A stretch of 6,124 nucleotides of DNA from NCBI GenBank assembly GCA_958350755.1, contig CATWID010000083.1, positions 1 to 6,124 of the forward strand, read 5' to 3'. This stretch comes from an uncultured Collinsella sp. (GTDB lineage Bacteria; Actinomycetota; Coriobacteriia; Coriobacteriales; Coriobacteriaceae). The notes beneath the pieces were generated by a model. It saw only the letters and a program-made list of their open reading frames with translations, did not search any database and was not told where the DNA came from. Below, in pieces: positions 1 through 4,622 of this stretch (its first letter is position 1; each line of letters begins with the position of its first letter). Both the position numbers and the translations under genes were made by a program.

Positions 1-56
1 ATATCGCGGCCGGCATATTCCAAAAAGATGTCTTTAGCTTTGACTATGAGTTCCAT
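1..56 (-). CDS. ABC-F ribosomal protection protein, Msr(D)-like (N-terminal 18 codons only)
   Basis: The minus-strand ATG at 54-56 opens a frame reading MELIVKAKDIFLEYAGRD and then runs off the window edge. From memory this is almost the same as the start of Msr(D)/ABC-F proteins (MELI-KAKDI....GRDVLDI), the residues before the first Walker A region. ABC-F proteins have two ATPase domains and no membrane segments. They bind the ribosomal E site and dislodge macrolides, streptogramins or related drugs. A purine-rich GGCGG lies 8 nt before the ATG. The gene follows the Mef-like exporter after 261 nt on the same strand, as in streptococcal mef-msr(D) operons, and this context strengthens a call that rests on few residues. 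It could be another ABC-F subclass (Lsa, Vga, OptrA type). The Walker motifs are outside the window. Confidence 0.62.
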   Translation of the reverse strand, partial: MELIVKAKDIFLEYAGRD

Positions 57-317
57 AGGTTGAACCGCCTTTTGTGTATTAGCCTTTTACTGGAAGCGCA
101 GCCATGCCAAAAAAGATTGCTCACGTCGATTTTTCGCCTTTGCCCAATTGCCGGCGCGAGCGTTTTGACCTTGCGCAAGCCGGCAAATCCGAAAATGATA
201 GTTGGCGACGAATAAGGAGCGCGATGTGGGATGTCGGTGCAATACCTCGTCGTCGCAAGGGCTTGAAGGCTGACGCGTGAACCGATGGCTGCTGCCTCTT
301 TTTTTCGAATACTTGGG
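57..317 (-). promoter_or_regulatory. exporter/ABC-F intergenic region with possible leader ORF
   Basis: This 261-nt gap has no convincing full gene. It contains a GTG-started 26-codon frame (44-124) with a weak AAAGGCG about 10 nt upstream. That frame overlaps the ABC-F start by 13 nt and includes the basic stretch HKRRF. An 8-codon frame (79-105, MAALPVKG) has no Shine-Dalgarno. An 8-bp perfect inverted repeat TTGCCGGC/GCCGGCAA (148-155 and 179-186) encloses a smaller self-complementary TTGCGCAA (171-178). Neither hairpin is followed by a T-run, so I do not call a terminator. In streptococci the corresponding gap carries the msr(D) leader peptide and attenuator, so regulation here is plausible but not shown. 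Confidence 0.3.
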
Positions 318-1604
318 CTATTGAATCCGCCCGGTATCTCTTTTCCCCACGTTTCGGACGCTCGGAGCAAGCAGCATAGCCATCGCAAGCAGTACCATGG
401 TCGCTCCAGAGCCGACAAACCATAACGGAGCTCCAAGCAGATCCGCAAAAACGGAGGGGGCCGCGAGGCCCATGGGCATGGCCCACGCCATGATGGTTCC
501 GTAGAGGCCGAAAACGCGGCCTAGGTACTCAGGAGGTATCTGCTCCTGCATAAGGGCAGTCTGGGTTCCCGCGTACAACGGGGAGCATGCGCCCATAAGA
601 AAGCTCACCGGCAGGAAAGCAGCGAACAATGACGGGCCGAGCGATCCGGATACGATTGCGGCAATGCCGAAGCCGGCAATCGCGGCGACCATGGTGAACG
701 ACCTATTGCGGAACCCTCCCGTAACCGCCAAGATGCCGGACCCAGCCAGCATGCCTGCAGAAAAAAGGATTTCCGCCAAAGCGGCATCCCCCGTGCTACC
801 GCCAAAATGCCCCAAGGTCATTATTGGGAACAATGCCGCGAGCGGAGAGAACGCGAAAGCGAAGACGAACCCGCACCAAAGAAGGGCGAGCAGCCCCCTG
901 TACCCCCTAGTCAGCTTGTAGCCGTCCGAAATCTCAGAGAAGAGCTCTCGAACCTTATTGGAAAAGGGCAAGCTGCGGTCGGCTTCGTCGAGTCCCCCTG
1001 CGTCTATCTGTGCGGCGAGGACGGCTAAAGAAGCGAAAAGCGCTCCCAGCACGTCGAGGACAATCATAGCGGTAATGCCCGCCACGGGATAAATCACTGC
1101 TGCAAGCGCGGCGCCAAGAATGTATCCGCCGGACTGAATCGCCTGAGTCACCCCCGATAGGCGAACGAGATGCTCTGGCGGGGCGAGATGGGGCGTGAGA
1201 GATTGGGAGGCTGGCGTGTAGAACGAAGTGCCAACTGCACGGAGAAACAGGGCGATGAGAATTAGCCATGCAGGTAAGCTGCCGGCCAACGAGGCAATCG
1301 TCAAGGCGGCGCCCACCGCGGCAATGAAGAGGTCGGTGCCGATGAGGACACGTTTCAAAGGCAGTCTGTCGACAAGGGCGCCCGCAAGGATTCCGAACAA
1401 AGCAATCGGCAGAAAGCCTGCCAGCGATGCTAAGGAGAGGAGAGAAGACGACCCTGTCGTGAGGGCGAGATGCCAAATAAGACCCATTTGGAGAATCGAA
1501 CTCGTCAATGTCGAAACGAGCTCCCCGCCCCATACGAAACAAAGCTTGAATTGCCATGAATGGCACAGCAGAGCAGACCTGCCCCGAGAGGTTTCAAATA
1601 TCAT
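318..1604 (-). CDS. MFS drug efflux transporter, Mef(A)-like (macrolide exporter family)
   Basis: A 428-residue inner-membrane protein of the major facilitator superfamily, expected to export a drug by proton antiport. Hydrophobic segments run along the whole length, consistent with 12 spans. The motif A loop GALVDRLPLKRVL (residues 75-87) links spans 2 and 3, and the second half has PEYLGRVFGLYGTIM (358-372). Recalled Mef(A) shares the blocks W..K...W.G..VS..TSSILQM (17-40), TGSS..LSLASL.GFLP (50-66), LVDR, LIG.DLFIAA and PEYLGRVF. Mef(A) is about 405 residues, so this is full length. I start at the ATG at 1602-1604. A longer TTG-started frame from 1655 would put coding sequence inside the attenuator hairpin. 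The Shine-Dalgarno is weak (GGA 8 nt upstream). An ABC-F gene of Msr type follows. Macrolide specificity is inferred from family and pairing, and other substrates are possible. Confidence 0.88.
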   Translation of the reverse strand: MIFETSRGRSALLCHSWQFKLCFVWGGELVSTLTSSILQMGLIWHLALTTGSSSLLSLASLAGFLPIALFGILAGALVDRLPLKRVLIGTDLFIAAVGAALTIASLAGSLPAWLILIALFLRAVGTSFYTPASQSLTPHLAPPEHLVRLSGVTQAIQSGGYILGAALAAVIYPVAGITAMIVLDVLGALFASLAVLAAQIDAGGLDEADRSLPFSNKVRELFSEISDGYKLTRGYRGLLALLWCGFVFAFAFSPLAALFPIMTLGHFGGSTGDAALAEILFSAGMLAGSGILAVTGGFRNRSFTMVAAIAGFGIAAIVSGSLGPSLFAAFLPVSFLMGACSPLYAGTQTALMQEQIPPEYLGRVFGLYGTIMAWAMPMGLAAPSVFADLLGAPLWFVGSGATMVLLAMAMLLAPSVRNVGKRDTGRIQ

Positions 1605-1634
1605 GGTTATGTCCAATCGTGAAATGGCGTGCAG

Positions 1635-1664
1635 AAAAACAGCGCGACGCCACAACAGCGCCGC
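1635..1664 (-). terminator. leader attenuator hairpin with T-run before the Mef-like gene
   Basis: On the minus strand GCGGCGC (1664-1658) pairs with GCGTCGC (1650-1644), seven pairs including one G-U, around the loop TGTTGTG. Four bases later comes TTTTT (1639-1635). This lies between the stop of an 11-codon leader ORF and the exporter ATG, where an attenuator terminator is expected. The leader's last sense codons, AGCGCC (1676-1671), are exactly complementary to GGCGCT (1662-1657), which includes most of the 5' arm. A 6-bp antiterminator with an 8-nt loop is therefore mutually exclusive with the terminator. Function is inferred. The T-run is short and slightly offset from the stem. Confidence 0.5.
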
Positions 1665-1667
1665 TTT

Positions 1668-1703
1668 CTAGGCGCTCATCCACGTGCGGAAAAGACCAAC
1701 CAC
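1668..1703 (-). CDS. candidate regulatory leader peptide (11 codons)
   Basis: A GTG at 1703-1701 opens the frame MVGLFRTWMSA, ending in TAG at 1670-1668. The Shine-Dalgarno AAAGGAGG (1717-1710) has 6-nt spacing and is much stronger than anything before the exporter start itself. The ORF lies about 34 nt downstream of the predicted transcription start and immediately before an attenuator hairpin, matching the layout of erm, msr and mef leader peptides that stall ribosomes with bound macrolide. The peptide does not match an arrest sequence I remember. An overlapping GTG at 1708 gives MSWLVFSARG, but it sits too close to the Shine-Dalgarno. A stall at about codons 3-5 would leave AGCGCC free to form the antiterminator. 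That mechanism is inference. Confidence 0.5.
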   Translation of the reverse strand: MVGLFRTWMSA

Positions 1704-1743
1704 GACACCCCTCCTTTGTTAATTCGGTCTGGCAAACCATGTA

Positions 1744-1773
1744 ATATTAACGAGGCTTGAGTTTGCCTGTCAA
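1744..1773 (-). promoter_or_regulatory. sigma-70-type promoter for leader and Mef-like gene
   Basis: A perfect -35 TTGACA (1773-1768) is separated by 18 bp from a -10 TAATAT (1749-1744, 4 of 6 consensus), reading on the minus strand. Transcription would start near 1737, giving a leader of about 130 nt before the exporter ATG that contains the leader ORF and attenuator. This is the best promoter match in the window and lies in locally AT-rich DNA. Confidence 0.65.
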
Positions 1774-1817
1774 GAATCGACCATCGGAAAGGGCAATCCT
1801 CTCTGGCCATTCGATTC
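1774..1817. repeat. 7-bp inverted repeat flanking the exporter promoter
   Basis: GAATCGA (1774-1780) and TCGATTC (1811-1817) are perfect inverted copies 30 bp apart. The inner arm abuts the -35 element of the exporter promoter. It could be a spaced operator or the base of a weak hairpin. It has no T-run. Chance is a real possibility for a 7-bp match. Confidence 0.2.
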
Positions 1818-1838
1818 CTTTTGTATCTATGGCTGCAT

Positions 1839-2210
1839 TTACGTTATGTGGTTATTTATTTCGTTAGAATTCCCAAGCAAAACGCTTTTATGCACCATGT
1901 CTGCGCAAGCGAGAAAAGCCATTTCTAAGCCTCGGTCCACGAAAATGTCAACTTGGCTTTTCATTGAGCCGATACTTCCAACACCGCTGAAAACGAACCA
2001 AACGCGTAGCTCTTGCGTGTCCGCAACTCGCACCATCAAAGTATGCAAGCATCCTGATGAGCAGGATAGCCTCTGATCGTCTGTATCTCAATTCGGAACA
2101 AAGATCCTGGGAAAAAGGGGATGCGGCGCCGAACGCGAACAATGTGTGTACGCTGTCGAGAAATGAGGCGCGCGCCGAGAAACCGGTGGTCCATACTCCA
2201 CGCCGCACCC
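1839..2210 (-). other. degenerate low-GC segment at the 3' end of the broken helical gene
   Basis: Past about residue QSYEAQLG of the preceding frame (near 2207) the character changes. The frame stays open to 1948, but its product (RRGVWTTG..., then HARATRLVRF near the end) no longer resembles the charged helical protein. Between 2048 and 1839 a different frame gives the more protein-like text ELRVWFVFSGVG, SQVDIFVDRGLEMAFLACAD and a TAA stop at 1839-1841. That may be the true C-terminus after a further frameshift, or the tail of another gene. I recognise neither product. The most economical reading is a recombination scar between the middle gene pair and the resistance-like pair. Confidence 0.35.
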
Positions 2211-2927
2211 CCAACTGAGCCTCGTAGGATTGGACCTCTTTAAGCAACGGTTCGAGGTCTTTTTCGCGCTCAGCGGCGTCCCTGGCCTTGTCTTCGATGC
2301 CGGCGAGTTGCTCGGTAATCCAATCGATTACCTGACCGACGTCGTTGTACCTGCCCTCGATCTCGTTTCTTGCCGCCTGTCGTGCCTCGGCGGGCTTTTG
2401 GAGGTAATCGTCATGAAGGGCTGCGTAGGTCCTAGCGATGTCCAGGGCGTTTTTGACCTTCGCCCTCTGGTCGCCGGCGATCATGGAGGCGATCGATTCC
2501 AGCTTGGCGTCGATGCACTGGAGGCTGTCGCTGATTTCGGTCATGTACGCCTGACCGACAACCATCGCCGCTGCGGCAAGGCCGACGCTGGCGATCTGTG
2601 CGGGGCTGACCCCAGCGGCTTTGAGGGAGACGTCGCCGCTCAGGCGACCTTTCGGGTCTCGGACGAGGGCCCTTACCGCTTCCGGATCCTTCTTCGAGGC
2701 GACGAGGTCCTTAAAGCTGTAGCCTTCGGGAACCTCGACTTTGTAGAGCTGTTTTCCTCGACGAGGTCTATGACGTCCGAGGCGAGGCCGAGAATGGCGT
2801 CCGCCCGCTCTCCGATGCCGACGTTGTTCTCTTTGCCCGCATCGGCGTTCGCGACGAGCCTGATGTTCTCCAAGTCCTCGACGGGAACGACCTCGACGCT
2901 GATTGGCGCAAGTTCTTTGTCGCTCAT
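1948..2927 (-). pseudogene. frameshifted gene for a helical protein of unknown function, partner of the GIY-YIG-like gene
   Basis: The ATG at 2927-2925 opens a frame giving 59 sensible residues (MSDKELAPISVEVV... to DVIDLVEEN) and then nonsense to a stop at 2673. The adjacent frame from 2751 continues naturally as QLYKVEVPEGYSFKDLV, then ASKKDPEAVRALVRDPKGRL, SGDVSLKAAGVSPAQIASVG and a hydrophobic LAAAAMVVGQAYM. A long charged helical region follows (IDAKLESIASMIAGDQRAKV, ARTYAALHDDYLQKPAEA, IDWITEQLAGIEDKA). One net lost base near 2751-2754 explains the break. The ATG is 11 nt after the upstream stop, so the two genes are probably cotranscribed and coupled. The VVGQAYMTEI helix suggests a membrane or packing helix. 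The far end is degenerate below about 2210. I do not recognise the family. A programmed -1 shift at GGAAAAC is possible but the heptamer is non-canonical. Confidence 0.6.
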
Positions 2928-2938
2928 GCTCTTAGCGC

Positions 2939-3598
2939 CTATCTCGCCTCATCGGAACGCGCCAGGACGTCCCATTTGTTGTACGAGCCCTCGGCCTGAA
3001 GATCCCTGACGAGGGCCTCATAGCGGGTCTCGAGGTCTTTCTCCTCACACGGGAAGAGCAGAATCATCATTGGTCTTTTGAACTTGAAGTCAGCGTAGAC
3101 GTCGATGTTGCCGAAACCGCAAAGCTGTGTGTATATGCTGAAGCCCATGGATTTGCCGCAACCGACATAGACGTCCTCGTAGGCGGAAGGGTCTTTCTCT
3201 CGTGCCGATTTCATCGTGACGACGGCGTAGCAGCCGGCGATCGCCATGTACCCATCGCTGAGGTCGGCTTCGCTGGAGACGTTGTTCTCGAAGTTCTCGA
3301 AGAAATCTTTTGCGGAGATCGGCGGAAGCGAGCTTGCCACGGCCTTCTTGCGGGATGCCTCGAGTGACTTTTGCTGCTCCTTCTTGTCTTTGATTGCCCG
3401 ACCCTTTGAAAGGAATGAGTCCCTGGCTTCTCCCAGGCTATCTGCCGCCTGCTTCCCCCTTTGCTGCCCCCAGTCGATCAGAGCGGGCCCGTATTTGTTC
3501 ACAGCGGGCTCAACGAAGGGCAGAACGTCTTTTCCGATGTCGATGGCCCTTTTGACGTCTTGCAGCTTAATCTTTCCCAATTGCGTACCTCTATTCAT
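2939..3598 (-). CDS. protein with degenerate GIY-YIG-like C-terminal domain
   Basis: A 219-residue protein. Residues 1-100 are charged and helical (QDVKRAIDIGKDVLPFVEP, then a Lys/Glu-rich stretch around 60-90) and could be a coiled or partner-binding region. Residues about 115-208 have a GIY-YIG layout: GCY (122-124), YVG (144-146), then GNIDVYADFKF (163-173), an acidic helix with E194, and SYN (205-207). In active GIY-YIG nucleases the helix after YIG carries an Arg; here, at 150-160, there is none. Strand order, Glu and Asn are kept, so a non-cleaving or altered DNA-binding role is possible. I start at the ATG at 3598-3596; a TTG six bases upstream is an alternative. The Shine-Dalgarno is poor. 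The gene leads a unit with the frameshifted helical gene 11 nt downstream. The fold call is from pattern memory. Confidence 0.75.
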   Translation of the reverse strand: MNRGTQLGKIKLQDVKRAIDIGKDVLPFVEPAVNKYGPALIDWGQQRGKQAADSLGEARDSFLSKGRAIKDKKEQQKSLEASRKKAVASSLPPISAKDFFENFENNVSSEADLSDGYMAIAGCYAVVTMKSAREKDPSAYEDVYVGCGKSMGFSIYTQLCGFGNIDVYADFKFKRPMMILLFPCEEKDLETRYEALVRDLQAEGSYNKWDVLARSDEAR

Positions 3599-3658
3599 GG
3601 ACAACCGGAAGCTTATCGAGAAGCAGCCGGCAGCGTCTTGTTTCTATCAAGTGCGTAA

Positions 3659-3667
3659 ATTATCTCA
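3659..3667 (-). promoter_or_regulatory. possible extended -10 promoter for the GIY-YIG-like unit
   Basis: TGAGATAAT on the minus strand matches an extended -10 (TGn followed by GATAAT, 5 of 6). It would start transcripts near 3652, about 54 nt before the ATG. No convincing -35 is present at the expected distance, which falls in the hairpin at 3678-3709. Confidence 0.3.
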
Positions 3668-3677
3668 CCACATGCAA

Positions 3678-3709
3678 GACCCCTTGCCGAGATATAGCGG
3701 CAAGGGGTC
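3678..3709 (-). terminator. 12-bp perfect hairpin, probable terminator of the sortase unit
   Basis: GACCCCTTGCCG (3678-3689) and CGGCAAGGGGTC (3698-3709) are perfect inverted copies around an 8-nt loop. The hairpin lies 38 nt after the stop of the 31-codon gene and before the promoter region of the next unit. Neither strand has a following T-run, so it would be a U-less terminator of the kind often proposed in actinobacteria, or an mRNA 3' stabiliser. Its position between two same-strand units favours a termination or 3'-end role. Confidence 0.6.
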
Positions 3710-3747
3710 GAAGGGCCATATTCGGTTGTAGTTTCGATCTGCAAGTC

Positions 3748-3843
3748 CTAGTCTCGGTCGTCGTCGCCGGCTGCGCAGCAGGCGTAGGCCGTGAGCGTGA
3801 GGAGCCCCATGAGGAGCCCTATTCCGAAGGGCGCGAATCCCAT
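3748..3843 (-). CDS. 31-residue single-span membrane peptide overlapping the sortase gene
   Basis: The ATG at 3843-3841 opens a 31-codon frame ending in TAG at 3750-3748. The product begins MGFAPFGIGLLMGLLTLTAY, then CC at residues 22-23, and ends in the acidic tail AGDDDRD. It therefore looks like one glycine-rich membrane helix (about residues 4-25) with a charged end. AAGGAGGTG stands 5-6 nt upstream, the best Shine-Dalgarno in the window, and lies within the last sortase codons; the two frames overlap by 25 nt. Short Gly-rich helix, Cys pair, AAG and acidic/Arg tail recall the small DUF3789-type membrane peptides, but this comparison is from memory. The role may be to assist or regulate the sortase or its substrate; that is inference. 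Confidence 0.7.
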   Translation of the reverse strand: MGFAPFGIGLLMGLLTLTAYACCAAGDDDRD

Positions 3844-4550
3844 GTTTCCACCTCCTTCGCGTAGACCACGGTGCGGGAGTTGCTCGTCTGGTAGCTGCAC
3901 GTCACGAAGGCCCAGGCATGCGCGATGTCCGCCGAATCTTCCAGGACGACCTCGCACTGGGACAATTTGTCCCCGAGGTAGGCGTCGAGCTCCGCAGCGC
4001 CGGCGAAGTTGGTCCGCTTGCCCTCTGAGCTCGCGTCGACCACGTCAGCCGCGAAGACCTCGAGCTCGATCGCATTCTCGCGGGTGTAGACCCGGATGGT
4101 GCGGTGCCCCTCGGCGAAACCGCGCGACGAGTATTGCGCGAGCGGCGCGAACATAGTGCCGTCGGACATGTGGTGCCCGTAGACGATGACGAGCGGGCTC
4201 TCGGCGCCCTGCGCGCACCCGGCGTCGATGTAGGGAGCGCCCCACGCTGATCTTTCGCCGCCGGCGTCGTGCGTGAGGTAGAAGTCGGGCGATTCGGGCC
4301 GGCCCTGGACGATCGGGTAGTCGACGGTCGTGCCCGGCACGCGCACCCAAGCGACGACGGAGGCGGGAAGGGCGTCCCAGTCGATGCCGCCTCCCGTCTC
4401 TTGAGCCTCCATTGCCGCATCCTTTTCCGCAGCAGGCGCCTCGTGCACCCCGTACGGGTTCCTCTCGGGCAGCGGCAGGACGGCGAGCGCCGCCAGCGCC
4501 AGCAACGCCACGGCAATGGCGAGTGCCGTGGCGGCTTTCCCTTTGTTCAT
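3819..4550 (-). CDS. class B sortase
   Basis: A 243-residue extracytoplasmic transpeptidase that cleaves a sorting signal between Thr and Gly and joins the substrate to cell-wall peptidoglycan or to another protein. An N-terminal membrane anchor covers residues 6-27. The catalytic domain shows the class B hallmarks in order: IDWDALPASVVAWVRVPGT (56-74), TVDYPIVQG (75-83), VIVYGHHMSDGTMF (121-134) with catalytic His126, FVTCSY (215-220) with nucleophile Cys218, and NSRTVV with Arg226. All three catalytic residues are present and the length is normal. The ATG at 4550-4548 follows GGGGGAGG at short spacing. It lies 72 nt after a surface protein gene with a YAKTG signal, which is the obvious substrate candidate, and overlaps the 31-codon membrane peptide gene. 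A subclass assignment is not possible by eye. Confidence 0.95.
   Translation of the reverse strand: MNKGKAATALAIAVALLALAALAVLPLPERNPYGVHEAPAAEKDAAMEAQETGGGIDWDALPASVVAWVRVPGTTVDYPIVQGRPESPDFYLTHDAGGERSAWGAPYIDAGCAQGAESPLVIVYGHHMSDGTMFAPLAQYSSRGFAEGHRTIRVYTRENAIELEVFAADVVDASSEGKRTNFAGAAELDAYLGDKLSQCEVVLEDSADIAHAWAFVTCSYQTSNSRTVVYAKEVETWDSRPSE
3849..3857 (-). promoter_or_regulatory. near-perfect Shine-Dalgarno inside the sortase gene
   Basis: AAGGAGGTG reads on the minus strand as sortase codons 232-234 (Lys-Glu-Val) and serves as the ribosome binding site for the 31-codon gene. The match to the anti-Shine-Dalgarno and the ideal spacing decide that gene's start. Confidence 0.75.
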
Positions 4551-4569
4551 GTCCTCCCCCGTTCGCAGG

Positions 4570-4599
4570 GGAGGCCCCGGGCGGGCGCCCAGGGCCTCC
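4570..4599 (-). promoter_or_regulatory. strong GC hairpin between surface protein and sortase genes
   Basis: GGAGGCCC (4599-4592 on the minus strand) pairs with GGGCCTCC (4577-4570). Inside, a wobble pair and GGGC/GCCC extend the stem to about 13 bp with a 4-nt loop. It lies after the surface-protein stop and about 19 nt before the sortase ATG, next to its Shine-Dalgarno. With no T-run it may be a partial terminator or an mRNA processing/stability element that sets sortase levels below those of its substrate. The structure is seen; the role is inferred. Confidence 0.55.
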
Positions 4600-4622
4600 G
4601 GTTCGGTATCGATGCGGCGCCG

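Noticed and set aside
148..186. Inverted repeat TTGCCGGC/GCCGGCAA as a terminator after the exporter.
   Set aside because: The loop is 23 nt and no T-run follows on either strand.
44..486. Two longer minus-strand frames (44-448 and 121-486) around the exporter end.
   Set aside because: Both overlap the exporter's conserved C-terminus and have Arg/Cys-rich non-protein-like products. Only the short 44-124 tail is kept as a possible leader.
955..1566. A 203-codon minus-strand frame inside the exporter gene.
   Set aside because: It overlaps the Mef-like protein in another frame; the product is Arg/Ser/Pro-rich with no family character.
1605..1655. A TTG start at 1655 extending the exporter by 17 residues.
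   Set aside because: The extension runs through the attenuator hairpin and T-run, has no matching Mef sequence and no good Shine-Dalgarno.
1676..1810. A 44-codon minus-strand frame with AAAAGGA 5 nt before its ATG.
   Set aside because: It spans the consensus promoter, its product shows no recognisable character, and the stronger ribosome site at 1710-1717 fits the shorter leader. It is not excluded if a more upstream promoter exists.
1846..2076. A plus-strand frame of 76 codons.
   Set aside because: It has no ribosome site or recognisable motif, and the opposite strand of the same region looks more protein-like.
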